This document shows positions 18,743 to 28,505 of a DNA stretch of 38,150 nt, piece by piece. The position numbers were made by a program, and so were the translations under genes. The stretch is from contig NZ_CM002285.1 of NCBI RefSeq assembly GCF_000497445.1, positions 5,760,525 through 5,798,674 of the forward strand. The letters run 5' to 3'. The notes below the pieces were generated by a model. The model saw only the letters and a list, made by a program, of their open reading frames with translations, was not told where the DNA came from and did not search any database. Every line of letters starts with the position of its first letter. The stretch's first letter is position 1. This DNA comes from Streptomyces roseochromogenus subsp. oscitans DS 12.976. Lineage in GTDB: Bacteria > Actinomycetota > Actinomycetes > Streptomycetales > Streptomycetaceae.

Positions 18743-19186
18743 TCAGTCCAGGCGCTTCGTCAGCGTGTACTCCGTGATCCCCGGCGGGTAGTCGGCGATC
18801 ACGCACACCACCTCGTAGCCCTGTTTCTCGTAGAAGCGCGGGGCCTGGAAGTCCCAGGTCTCCAGGCGGGCGGCCGTGCAGCCGCGGGCGGTGTGCGCGA
18901 GGTGCTCGGCCTTGGCCAGGAGGCGGGAGCCCAGGCCCGCGCCGCGGTGCCGGGCATCCACCCACAGGTAGGTGACGTGCAGCCAGGTCGTCCAGGTGTG
19001 GCCGACCAGGCCGCCCGCCAGGTCGCCGGCGGGGTCCAGGGCCCAGATGTGCAGGGGGACTTCGCGTTCGCCGGGCGTGCCGCGCAGGGCCGCCAGGACC
19101 GGGGACGCCGCCGTGTTCGTGTCACGGAGACGTGCGCGGAGCAGATCACGTCGGCCTTTGTCGACTTCCGCCTCAATACGAAACAT
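18743..19186 (-). CDS. GNAT family N-acetyltransferase
   Basis: 147 residues. Transfers an acetyl group from acetyl-CoA to an amine substrate that cannot be named from sequence. The GNAT core is complete: beta-strand 4 VTYLWVDARH, the CoA pyrophosphate loop HRGAGLGSRLLAKAEHLA (R-x-x-G-x-G type), and the C-terminal FYEKQGYEVV motif. The ATG at 19186 was chosen because longer frames have no ribosome site and run through the neighbouring promoter. Divergent from the response regulator at 19442 across 255 nt. Confidence 0.88.
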   Translation of the reverse strand: MFRIEAEVDKGRRDLLRARLRDTNTAASPVLAALRGTPGEREVPLHIWALDPAGDLAGGLVGHTWTTWLHVTYLWVDARHRGAGLGSRLLAKAEHLAHTARGCTAARLETWDFQAPRFYEKQGYEVVCVIADYPPGITEYTLTKRLD

Positions 19187-19405
19187 GCGGCACACGATAA
19201 ACGCGCCGGACGGCCAGTTCTGTAAATCCGCTTCCGCTGCGTGCTCCCGTCCGTACGCTGTGGAACAGCACCGGTGGGGGCCGGTGCCGATCAGGGGGCG
19301 AGACAGGCGGGTACGGCGCCCGCGGTGGGGGTAGCAGTTTCCGCGACGGCGGCGGCCGTGCGGCGCGCGTCCTTGCCGTGGGTGTCGTACACGCTCCGTG
19401 GTTGT

Positions 19406-19430
19406 CCCCGGCTCCGCGCGGAGCCTGGGG
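19406..19430. promoter_or_regulatory. Palindromic hairpin before the response-regulator start
   Basis: GGCTCCGC-GCGGAGCC is a perfect 16-bp palindrome at 19410-19425, flanked by CCCC and GGGG that nearly extend it. It ends immediately before the AAGGGGG ribosome site at 19431 and about 12 nt before the GTG start. It could affect translation initiation, or be a REP-like element. Confidence 0.5.
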
Positions 19431-19441
19431 AAGGGGGTTTC

Positions 19442-20209
19442 GTGGTTCGTATCCGAGTCCTGGTCGTGGACGACCACCGCATCTTCGCCGAGTCGCTCGC
19501 CGCCGCCCTGGCCGCCGAGCCGGACGTCGACGTCTCCGCCGCCGGCAGCGGCCCCGCCGCGCTGCGCTGTCTGGAGCGGGCGGCCGGTGAGGGGCGGCGG
19601 TACGACGTCCTGCTGGTCGACGCCGACCTGGGTGGCCACGCGTCTGGCAGCCGCCCGGCCGTGCCCGTGCAGGACGGCGACGAAGAGGGCCTGGTCGACG
19701 GGATCTCGCTGGTCGCGGGCGTGCGTGCGGCCCAGCCCGCCGTACGGATCGTCGTGCTCGCCGAGAAGGACGATGCCCGGCGGGCGGCGCTCGCGCTGCA
19801 GGCCGGTGCCTCCGGGTGGGTCGCCAAGGACTGCTCGCTGTCCCGGCTGCTGACAGTGATCCGGGGCGTGCTGCGCGACGAGACCCATCTGCCGCCCGCC
19901 CTGCTCACCGGTGTGCTCCGCGAACTCACCGCCGCGCGCCGGCACCGTACCGAGAGCGAGCGGCTGGTGGAGTCCCTCACGCCGAGGGAGCGGGAGGTGC
20001 TCAGGTGCATGGTCGCGGGCCTGGGCCGCAAGGCCGTCGCCGAGCGGCTGTTCCTCTCCCCGCACACCGTGCGCACCCATATGCAGAACGTCCTCGGCAA
20101 ACTGGGCGTCCACTCGACGCTGGCCGCCGTCGCGCTCGCCCGCCGCGCGGGTGTCGGACCGGCCGACCTAACCGGGGATGTTGTCGAACGGGGCAGTCAA
20201 CTGGCGTAG
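19442..20209 (+). CDS. NarL/LuxR-type response regulator with receiver-loop insertion
   Basis: Transcriptional regulator, 255 residues. Receiver domain with intact sites: acidic pair Asp10-Asp11 (VVDDH), phospho-acceptor Asp60 (DVLLVDADLGG), conserved Lys129 (GASGWVAKD). About 18-20 extra residues (HASGSRPAVPVQDGDEEG) sit in the loop right after the phosphorylation site, before helix 3, which is unusual. C-terminal LuxR HTH at about 185-245 (LTPREREVLRCMVAGLGRKAVAERLF, then HTVRTHMQNVLGKLGV). The GTG at 19442 was chosen for AAGGGGG upstream and domain position. No cognate kinase adjacent. The 3' end overlaps the convergent tamR by 42 nt. Confidence 0.88.
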   Translation: MVRIRVLVVDDHRIFAESLAAALAAEPDVDVSAAGSGPAALRCLERAAGEGRRYDVLLVDADLGGHASGSRPAVPVQDGDEEGLVDGISLVAGVRAAQPAVRIVVLAEKDDARRAALALQAGASGWVAKDCSLSRLLTVIRGVLRDETHLPPALLTGVLRELTAARRHRTESERLVESLTPREREVLRCMVAGLGRKAVAERLFLSPHTVRTHMQNVLGKLGVHSTLAAVALARRAGVGPADLTGDVVERGSQLA

Positions 20210-20665
20210 CAGGCTGGCCAGTTCAGCGCGCTGGGCGCGGGACAGCTCGGCGAGGATCGCCCGCTCCTGCTCCAGCAGCCCGGCCAGCGCCTGGTCCGCA
20301 CGGTCCCGGCCGGTGTCGGTCAGCCGGACCAGCACACCCCGCCGGTCACTCGGGTCGGGCAGCCGCTCCACCAGGCCCTTCTTGGCCAGGCGGTCGATGC
20401 GGTTGGTCATCGTGCCCGACGTCACCAGGGTCTGCGTCAGCAACTGGCCGGGGGAGAGCTGATACGGCGTGCCCGCGCGCCGGAGCGCGGTCAGCACATC
20501 GAACTCCCATGGTTCGAGCTGGTGCTCGGAAAACGCGAGCCTGCGTGCGCGGTCCAGGTGCCGGGCCAGCCTGCTCACCCGGCTGAGCACTTCCAGCGGC
20601 TCCACGTCGAGGTCCGGACGCTCCCGGCGCCACGCTGCGACCAGCCGATCGACCTCGTCCTCCAT
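20168..20665 (-). CDS. tamR: MarR family regulator TamR
   Basis: 165 residues, winged-helix MarR protein: helices SRLARHLDRARRLAFSEHQLEPWEFDVLTALRRAG, recognition helix region LVTSGTMTNRIDRLAKKGLVERLPD, wing PSDRRGVLVRLTDTGRD. It is divergent from tam (trans-aconitate methyltransferase) with a 89-nt spacer. In S. coelicolor the MarR protein in this position, TamR, is known to repress tam and itself and to be released by trans-aconitate, citrate and related acids; that identity is transferred here by context and family. Candidate operators are in the spacer. Its 3' end overlaps the convergent response regulator. Confidence 0.88.
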   Translation of the reverse strand: MEDEVDRLVAAWRRERPDLDVEPLEVLSRVSRLARHLDRARRLAFSEHQLEPWEFDVLTALRRAGTPYQLSPGQLLTQTLVTSGTMTNRIDRLAKKGLVERLPDPSDRRGVLVRLTDTGRDRADQALAGLLEQERAILAELSRAQRAELASLLRQLTAPFDNIPG

Positions 20666-20683
20666 GGAGATCAGTGTAGTGGT

Positions 20684-20728
20684 TGTGTCGACATGAAGTC
20701 TCTTGACATCGAGTCTCTTGACATCGAG
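20684..20728. promoter_or_regulatory. Three tandem 15-bp repeats, candidate TamR operators
   Basis: tctcttgacatcgag occurs exactly at 20699-20713 and 20714-20728; a third, degenerate unit tgtgtcgacatgaag fills 20684-20698 (10 of 15 match). Each exact unit contains the near-palindrome TCTTGANNTCNAGA form (TCTTGACATCGAGT/A), a MarR-like shape. TTGACA inside the first unit (20703) is also a good -35 for tam, so binding would block transcription directly. Confidence 0.75.
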
Positions 20729-20754
20729 ATAGTAGGGTGGGGAGAGTGGTGGCC

Positions 20755-21567
20755 ATGACGAACGCCATCTGGGACCCCGGTCAGTACCTGCGGCACGCCG
20801 GTCACCGGGCCCGCCCCTTCACCGATCTCCTCGCCCGCGTCCCGGACCTGCCCGCGCGGGCGCCCCGCATCGCCGACCTCGGCTGCGGCCCCGGCAACGT
20901 CACCGTCCTGCTCACCCGGCGCTGGCCCGCCGCCCACGTCACCGGCTACGACAACTCGCCCGAGATGCTCGACGCGGCCCACACCGAGCACGAGGGCCCC
21001 ACGGCCGGGGGCGGCCGGCTGGACTTCGCCCCTGCCGACGTCCGTACCTGGGCGCCCGAGGAGCCGTACGACCTGATCGTCTCCAACGCGACGCTGCAGT
21101 GGGTGCCGGGCCACATGGAACGGTTCGCCGACTGGATCGCCGGCCTCAGGCCCGGCGGCGCCCTCGCCTTCCAGGTGCCCGACAACATCGACGCGCCGCT
21201 GCACGCCCTGATGCGCGAACTCGCCGGGACCCCGCGCTGGAAGTCCCGCCTCGCCGACGTCCTGCGCCACACCGACTCGGTGCACACCCCCGGCGCCTAT
21301 CTGGACCGCCTCGCCCGCCTCGGCTGCGCGACCGACGTGTGGCAGACGACGTATCTGCACGTCCTGCAGGGCCAGGACCCGGTCCTGGACTGGGTGAAGG
21401 GGACCGGTCTGCGGCCCGCCCTGACCGCGCTCGCCGACGACCCCGAGGCGCGGGACGCGTTCCTCGCCGAGTACCGGGACCTGCTGCGGCAGGCCTACCC
21501 GAGCGCGCCGTACGGCACGGTCCTGCCCTTCCGCCGGCTGTTCGCCGTCGCCGTGAAGGAGGCCTGA
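20755..21567 (+). CDS. tam: Trans-aconitate 2-methyltransferase
   Basis: Uses S-adenosylmethionine to methylate trans-aconitate, the toxic isomer formed from the citric-acid-cycle intermediate cis-aconitate, removing an aconitase inhibitor. 270 residues, close to the family's usual length. Class I methyltransferase fold: N-terminal WDPGQYLRHAGHRARPFTDLL, motif I ADLGCGPGNVT, acidic strand VTGYDNSPEML, motif IV IVSNATLQWV, then the Tam-type C-terminus ending AYPSAPYGTVLPFRRLFAVAV. The ATG at 20755 has GGGGAGAG upstream; the GTG at 20737 is possible but worse placed. The VOC gene follows 2 nt after its stop. Confidence 0.93.
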   Translation: MTNAIWDPGQYLRHAGHRARPFTDLLARVPDLPARAPRIADLGCGPGNVTVLLTRRWPAAHVTGYDNSPEMLDAAHTEHEGPTAGGGRLDFAPADVRTWAPEEPYDLIVSNATLQWVPGHMERFADWIAGLRPGGALAFQVPDNIDAPLHALMRELAGTPRWKSRLADVLRHTDSVHTPGAYLDRLARLGCATDVWQTTYLHVLQGQDPVLDWVKGTGLRPALTALADDPEARDAFLAEYRDLLRQAYPSAPYGTVLPFRRLFAVAVKEA

Positions 21568-21569
21568 GG

Positions 21570-21950
21570 ATGCTGGCCGCGGTCGACCATGTGCAGCTGG
21601 CGGCGCCTCCGGGGTCCGAGCCCGCCCTTCGGTCGTACTACGTCGATGTCCTCGGCATGACCGAGATCCCCAAGCCACCGGTCCTCGCGGCGCGCGGCGG
21701 CTGCTGGTTCCAGGCCGGCGCCGTCCAGCTCCACCTGGGTATCGAGGATCACTTCAGGCCGGCGAAGAAGGCGCACCCCGGGCTGCGGGTGACGGAGATC
21801 GAGGCGTACGCGGCCCGGCTGACCTCCCTCGGCGCCCCGGTGACCTGGGACGACAACCTGCCCGGCCATCTCCGCTTCTACTCGGAGGACCCGGTCGGCA
21901 ACCGGCTGGAGTTCCTGGAACGGGTCAGGTCGTCCGGCCGAGGTGAGTGA
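21570..21950 (+). CDS. VOC (glyoxalase/dioxygenase) family protein
   Basis: 126 residues, about one vicinal-oxygen-chelate module. Metal-ligand candidates are His (VDHVQLAAP, residue 7), His (VQLHLGIEDHF) and the C-terminal Glu in EDPVGNRLEFLE. Motif order fits glyoxalase I-like or bleomycin-resistance-like proteins; substrate unknown. ATG start 2 nt after the tam stop with GGAGGCCTGAGG spanning the junction, so it is coupled to tam and may act on a related small acid or aldehyde (inference). Confidence 0.85.
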   Translation: MLAAVDHVQLAAPPGSEPALRSYYVDVLGMTEIPKPPVLAARGGCWFQAGAVQLHLGIEDHFRPAKKAHPGLRVTEIEAYAARLTSLGAPVTWDDNLPGHLRFYSEDPVGNRLEFLERVRSSGRGE

Positions 21951-22038
21951 CGAGGGCTCGGAAAACGGCGCTGGCGGGCCTACCGCGCGGTCGCCGAGGT
22001 GGGCCGTGTCTCAGCGAACCCGGGGCGGCCGCGCGCCC

Positions 22039-22119
22039 TCAATGCACGGCACTCAGTCGGGGGCGGCCAAGGAGCCACACCCCATGAGTGGCGTATTCCC
22101 AGGTGACCTGGTCGGTCAT
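22039..22119 (-). pseudogene. Remnant of a toxin gene behind the antitoxin
   Basis: The antitoxin stop and an ATG overlap as ATGA, the usual coupling in type II toxin-antitoxin pairs. From that ATG (22119) only 26 codons are open (MTDQVTWEYATHGVWLLGRP, then RLSAVH). The start MTDQVTWE resembles RelE/ParE-type N-termini, and GVWLLGRPRLSAV could be a displaced piece of the later G-L-W...R..R-V-I-Y segment, as if the middle was deleted. No further recognisable toxin sequence follows down to 21951. Alternatively this is chance sequence. Confidence 0.4.
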
Positions 22120-22373
22120 GGAAGTAGCCCCAGCATGCGCCTGACTTCTTCGTGCGGAATGCCCGGTCCGAGTGTTCCCTCCGCCTTGCGCCGCTGGTAG
22201 TCGGCCACTGCGAGGCTGTCCTCGAGATCCTCGACAAGGCGTGGGGAGACGAGAAGAGCGGCGACACGTCCATGTTCGGTCAGGGCGATGGTCTCGCAGC
22301 TGCCCGTCACGCGGCGGACCAGTTCTTCGAGGCAGGAACCTGCTGCGCTGATTTCGATCCGGGTCACGACCAC
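22116..22373 (-). CDS. Type II antitoxin, Phd/YefM family (orphan)
   Basis: 85 residues from the GTG at 22373, with GGAAG four bases upstream; the GTG at 22367 is an alternative. The Phd/YefM core is visible: ISAAGSCLEELVRRVTGSCETIALTEHGRVAALLVSP, followed by the acidic toxin-binding helix RLVEDLEDSLAVADYQRRKAEG. Such proteins bind a RelE/YoeB/Doc-type toxin and repress their own operon. No intact toxin follows; only a 26-codon remnant. It lies 35 nt downstream of the TetR gene on the same strand and may be read with the desaturase operon. Confidence 0.82.
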   Translation of the reverse strand: MVVTRIEISAAGSCLEELVRRVTGSCETIALTEHGRVAALLVSPRLVEDLEDSLAVADYQRRKAEGTLGPGIPHEEVRRMLGLLP

Positions 22374-22408
22374 ATGCTTCCGCAAGATCACGCCCGGCGT
22401 CCGTCGGT

Positions 22409-23086
22409 TCAGCTCTTCCGATGCCCTATCAACCGCGGCTTCTGCTCCAGGCCGTCCAGGCCGTGCCAGGCCAGGTTGACCAGATGGGCCGCGACCTCCG
22501 CCTTCTTCGGCCGACGTACGTCCAGCCACCACTGGCCGGTCAGGGCGACCATGCCGACCAGGGCCTGCGCGTACAGCGGAGCGAGCTTCGGGTCGAAGCC
22601 CCGGCTCTTGAACTCGCGGCCCAGGATGTCCTCCACCTGCGTGGCGATGTCCGAGATCAGCGAGGCGAAGGAACCCGTGGACTGGGGGATGGGGGAGTCG
22701 CGGACCAGGATGCGGAAGCCGTCCGTGTACTCCTCGATGTAGTCGAGCAACGCGAAGGCCGCCTGCTCGCACAGCTCACGCGGATGGCCGGCCGTCAGCG
22801 AGCTGGTCACCATGTCCAGCAGCCGCCGCATCTCACGGTCCACCACCACCGCGTACAGGCCCTCCTTGCCGCCGAAGTGCTCGTACACCACCGGCTTGGA
22901 CACCCCGGCCCTGGCCGCGATCTCCTCCACCGAGGTGCCCTCGAAACCCTTCGCCGCGAAGAGGGTGCGACCGATCTCCAGCAACTGCTGGCGGCGCTCG
23001 GCGCCGGTCATACGGGTCCGGCGGGTCCGCCGCGGCTTGTCGTTGCTGGAGGTGCTGCTGGAGTCGGTCGCCACGGCGTCAATCAT
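22409..23086 (-). CDS. TetR family regulator, probable desaturase repressor
   Basis: 225 residues. N-terminal TetR helix-turn-helix (about 27-75): AERRQQLLEIGRTLFAAKGF, EGTSVEEIAARAGVSKPVVY and EHFGGKEGLYAVV. The C-terminal ligand domain (about 80-215) includes a WWLDVRRPKKAEVAAHLVNLAWHGLDGL helix end. The first ATG overlaps the desaturase stop by 4 nt (ATGA). An internal ATG at MTGAERR would give a shorter protein, but the coupled start is favoured. Regulation of the desaturase operon, and of itself, is inferred from this coupling and from paired palindromes upstream of the desaturase. The effector is probably a fatty acyl compound (inference). Confidence 0.88.
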   Translation of the reverse strand: MIDAVATDSSSTSSNDKPRRTRRTRMTGAERRQQLLEIGRTLFAAKGFEGTSVEEIAARAGVSKPVVYEHFGGKEGLYAVVVDREMRRLLDMVTSSLTAGHPRELCEQAAFALLDYIEEYTDGFRILVRDSPIPQSTGSFASLISDIATQVEDILGREFKSRGFDPKLAPLYAQALVGMVALTGQWWLDVRRPKKAEVAAHLVNLAWHGLDGLEQKPRLIGHRKS

Positions 23087-24090
23087 GCCGCCTCGGCGCC
23101 CGCCTTCCGGCCCCGAGAGCCGTCATCTGGGGTGTTACGGCGCGAATCGATACGGGAGCGTGACGGCCAGCGCACGTCGTACGCCCAGCCGAGCAGCTCG
23201 AAGATCCGGATGAAGCGGGCCGAGGAGTCGATCTGGCCGCGCATCACCCCATGCCGCGCCGAGGTCGGGTCGGCGTGGTGCAGGTTGTGCCACGACTCCC
23301 CGCACGACAGCACCGCCAGCCACCACACATTGCCCGAACGGTCCCGCGACTTGAACGGCCGCTTGCCCACCGCGTGGCAGATCGAGTTGATCGACCACGT
23401 CACATGATGCAGCAGCGCCACCCGTACGAGTGAACCCCAGAAGAACGCGGTGAACGCGCCCCACCAGGACATCGTCACCAGACCCCCGATCAGCGGCGGC
23501 AGGACCAGGGAGACGGCGGTCCAGTAGACGAACTGCCGGGAGATCGCCCGGATCGCCGGGTCCTTGATCAGATCCGGCGCGTACCTGTCCTGCGGGGTCT
23601 GCTCCTCGTCGAACATCCAGCCGATGTGAGCCCACCACAGGCCCTTCATCAGCGCCGGGACCGTCTCCCCGAACCGCCACGGAGAGTGCGGGTCACCCTC
23701 CGCGTCGGAGAACTTGTGATGCTTGCGGTGATCGGCCACCCAGCGCACCAGGGGGCCCTCGACCGCCAGCGAGCCCATGACCGCCAGCGCGATCCTCAGG
23801 GGCCGCTTGGCCTTGAACGAACCATGGGTGAAGTACCGGTGGAAACCGATCGTGATGCCGTGGCATCCCAGGAAGTAGAAGAAGACCAGCAGGCCCAGAT
23901 CGAGCCAGCTCACCCCCCAGCCCCAGGCCAGCGGCACAGCCGCCACGAGTGCCAGGAACGGCACGGTGATGAACAGGAGCAGCGTGATCTGCTCGATCGA
24001 ACGCTTCTGCTCGCCACCCAGCGTGGCGGAGGGGTAGGGCGTGTCGTTGGCCTTGGGCGCTTCTTCGATCACATCGGAACTGGAGGTCAT
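23083..24090 (-). CDS. Acyl-CoA/fatty-acid desaturase (delta-9 type)
   Basis: Membrane di-iron enzyme that introduces a cis double bond into saturated acyl chains, adjusting membrane fluidity. 335 residues. The three histidine boxes that bind the irons are HRYFTH, HRKHH (in WVADHRKHHKFSD) and HNLHH (in SWHNLHHADPTSARHG). Four or more hydrophobic segments flank them (TLLLFITVPFLALVAAVPL, WLDLGLLVFFYFLGC, the region around FVYWTAVSLVLPPLIG, and the following WWGAFTAFFWG). The ATG at 24090 was chosen because AGGGGA lies upstream and the extended frame runs through the promoter. It overlaps the TetR gene by 4 nt. Likely electron donor and substrate form are not visible. Confidence 0.94.
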   Translation of the reverse strand: MTSSSDVIEEAPKANDTPYPSATLGGEQKRSIEQITLLLFITVPFLALVAAVPLAWGWGVSWLDLGLLVFFYFLGCHGITIGFHRYFTHGSFKAKRPLRIALAVMGSLAVEGPLVRWVADHRKHHKFSDAEGDPHSPWRFGETVPALMKGLWWAHIGWMFDEEQTPQDRYAPDLIKDPAIRAISRQFVYWTAVSLVLPPLIGGLVTMSWWGAFTAFFWGSLVRVALLHHVTWSINSICHAVGKRPFKSRDRSGNVWWLAVLSCGESWHNLHHADPTSARHGVMRGQIDSSARFIRIFELLGWAYDVRWPSRSRIDSRRNTPDDGSRGRKAGAEAA

Positions 24091-24394
24091 GCGCGTCCCC
24101 TGTGGGGTCGAGGGTCGGGGCAGATGCCGGGCCGCCGGGACCGTACGGGACTCGAACGGTACTTCCCTACGGTTCCGTAACCTACGGCGACGTAAGTATG
24201 GCAGCGTGGTGGGCGGCGGCAAGAGCCCAAGACCCTGCGCGTCCACATGGCCACCTATCCTTGGTCTCGGTCGGACAGCGCGGTCCGCTGAAGTTTCCTT
24301 CCCGGACGCTCCGGCCCGTATGCGGCGCCCGCCGCCTGCAGGCCGGCCGGGTTCCCTCCCAGACTGAGCTTCAACACTGCAAGGAGCCGCACCT
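24091..24394. other. Divergent promoter interval, desaturase and ppc
   Basis: 304 nt between two divergent genes. It contains the paired palindromes at 24168-24194 on the desaturase side and the ppc leader with AAGGAG at 24381-24386 on the other. Apparent open frames here are short and lack ribosome sites. No riboswitch-like structure recognised. Confidence 0.7.
24168..24194. promoter_or_regulatory. Paired palindromes TACG-N4-CGTA, candidate TetR operator
   Basis: TACGGTTCCGTA (24168-24179) and TACGGCGACGTA (24183-24194), separated by 3 bp and so 15 bp centre to centre. They lie 78-105 bp upstream of the desaturase start. The flanking CCGTACGG (24141-24148) and CGGTAC (24157-24162) carry related half-sites. 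Two closely spaced palindromes are typical of TetR proteins that bind as two dimers. Confidence 0.65.
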
Positions 24395-27139
<2,745 letters not shown>

Positions 27140-27149
27140 CCGCGACGAC

Positions 27150-27218
27150 ACAAGAAGCACCGCAGAAGAACACGGCACGAGAACAGGCACAAAAGCAGAT
27201 ACAAAAGCAGACACAAAA
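27150..27218. repeat. A-rich stretch with acaaaagcaga direct repeats
   Basis: The plus strand is unusually purine/A-rich for this genome. acaaaagcaga occurs near 27189 and again as acaaaagcagaca near 27201, then acaaaaac runs into the palindrome. On the minus strand this is a T-rich tract (gtttttgtgt) directly after the hairpin. Confidence 0.6.
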
Positions 27219-27258
27219 ACGGGTGCCCCCGGGGTCGTACGACCCCGGGGGCACCCGT
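27219..27258 (-). terminator. Perfect 40-nt palindrome, bidirectional terminator
   Basis: The left arm ACGGGTGCCCCCGGGGTCGT is exactly complementary to the right arm, giving 20 bp without a loop. It lies 80 nt after the ppc stop (plus) and 8 nt after the stop of the convergent membrane protein gene (minus). Only the minus-strand transcript runs into a U-rich tract, so it resembles a classical intrinsic terminator in that direction. Confidence 0.9.
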
Positions 27259-27265
27259 CATCCCC

Positions 27266-27772
27266 TCACTGCACCGCCAGAAACGCCGACGTCAGCAACA
27301 CCGCCCCCAAAAGCCCCAGCACCCACGCCGCCCGCGTCAGCCGCAGCCCGCCCGCCACCACCACCGAGGCCAGCAGCAACGCCCCGCCCAACGGCACCCA
27401 GGCATACAGAATCCCCGCCGGCCCCGAACGCACCGCGTCCGACGTACCCGGCTTCAGGACGACGTCGTACGTCTGCCCCTGACGCACCGCGACGGACTTC
27501 GTGAGCTCCACGCGCGCACGTGCCCGAGATCCCTCCGATATCGGCGTGAACGGCCCCGTACAGGTCCCCCCGGCACACCGCGTCACCCGCACCGTCCCGG
27601 TCTCACGCCCCTTCGTCAGCATCACGTGCTGCGCGGAACCCCAGGAACCCCACACCCCGGCGAACAGAATCAACGCGGCGACCGTACCCATCGCCGCGAC
27701 CCGACCGAGGCGCAACGCGGACACGGACACCTGGCGGGCGGTGGTGACTGTGGCAGGCATGGCCGGGATCAT
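27266..27772 (-). CDS. Small membrane protein of unknown function
   Basis: 168 residues. A short N-terminal basic region is followed by a transmembrane helix (about 27-46, AAMGTVAALILFAGVWGSWG), then an exported segment of about 70 residues with a Cys pair (VTRCAGGTCTGPF), then two more helices (about 118-140, ILYAWVPLGGALLLASVVVAGGL, and 148-166). The extracellular part may form a small beta domain (GQTYDVVLKPG). The ATG at 27772 lacks a clear ribosome site; ATG at 27760 is an alternative. It is downstream of pth on the same strand with a 52-nt gap, possibly cotranscribed. Confidence 0.8.
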   Translation of the reverse strand: MIPAMPATVTTARQVSVSALRLGRVAAMGTVAALILFAGVWGSWGSAQHVMLTKGRETGTVRVTRCAGGTCTGPFTPISEGSRARARVELTKSVAVRQGQTYDVVLKPGTSDAVRSGPAGILYAWVPLGGALLLASVVVAGGLRLTRAAWVLGLLGAVLLTSAFLAVQ

Positions 27773-27824
27773 TGGCCATACCTACGCAGCCGGTCAACTC
27801 CCGCGTCCGCCGTAGAAGTACATG

Positions 27825-28430
27825 TCAGGAGTTGTACGCGCTCTGCGCCCGCTCCAGCCCCTCGATCACCAGACACTCCGCCGCATCCGCCGCACGGTCC
27901 ACGAAGTAGTCCAGCTCCTTGCGCTCCGCCGACGAGAAATCCTTCAGCACGAAATCCGCGACCTGCATACGACCCGGCGGCCGGCCGATCCCGAACCGCA
28001 CCCGGTGATAGTCCGAACCCGTCGCCTTCGTCATCGACTTCAGACCGTTGTGCCCGTTGTCACCACCGCCCAGCTTCAGCCGCAGCACCCCGTAGTCGAT
28101 GTCCAGCTCATCGTGCACCGCCACGATGTTCGCCACCGGCACCTTGTAGAAGTCCCTCAACGCGTTCACCGGACCACCGGACAGATTCATGTACGACATC
28201 GGCTTCGCCAGGATCACCCGCCGATTCGCCGGCCCCACCGGACCGATCCGCCCCTCCAGCACCTGCGCCTGCGCCTTGCCCGCCCGCTTGAACTTCCCCC
28301 CGATCCGCTCCGCGAGCAAGTCCACCACCATGAAACCGACATTGTGCCGGTTCATGGCGTACTCCGGCCCGGGATTCCCGAGCCCGACGATCAGCCAGGG
28401 ATCACTACTGGCGGGGGTGGTCACGTTCAT
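27825..28430 (-). CDS. pth: Peptidyl-tRNA hydrolase
   Basis: Cleaves peptidyl-tRNA released from stalled or aborted ribosomes, recycling tRNA. 201 residues, usual length. Motifs: [19 protein letters not shown] with the catalytic His in [29 protein letters not shown] with the catalytic Asp, and [13 protein letters not shown] with the substrate-binding Asn. ATG start with AAGGAG five bases upstream. It follows rplY on the same strand after a hairpin-containing gap; rplY-pth adjacency is common in bacteria. Confidence 0.97.
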   Translation of the reverse strand: MNVTTPASSDPWLIVGLGNPGPEYAMNRHNVGFMVVDLLAERIGGKFKRAGKAQAQVLEGRIGPVGPANRRVILAKPMSYMNLSGGPVNALRDFYKVPVANIVAVHDELDIDYGVLRLKLGGGDNGHNGLKSMTKATGSDYHRVRFGIGRPPGRMQVADFVLKDFSSAERKELDYFVDRAADAAECLVIEGLERAQSAYNS

Positions 28431-28447
28431 GTCTCCTTGATACGCGC

Positions 28448-28481
28448 CAGCCGCCGCTCCCGGCGAGGGAAGCGGCGGCTG
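28448..28481 (-). terminator. Hairpin between rplY and pth
   Basis: CAGCCGCCGCT pairs with AGCGGCGGCTG (11 bp, 12-nt loop), 25 nt past the rplY stop and just upstream of the pth ribosome site. It could be an attenuating or partial terminator, since pth has no obvious promoter of its own in the remaining gap. Confidence 0.7.
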
Positions 28482-28505
28482 AACAGTCGATGACGACGGG
28501 GAGGA

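Noticed and set aside
21980..22273. 97-codon minus-strand frame as an intact toxin
   Set aside because: It overlaps most of the antitoxin in another frame and shows no toxin-like pattern; the coupled ATG at 22119 is in a different frame.
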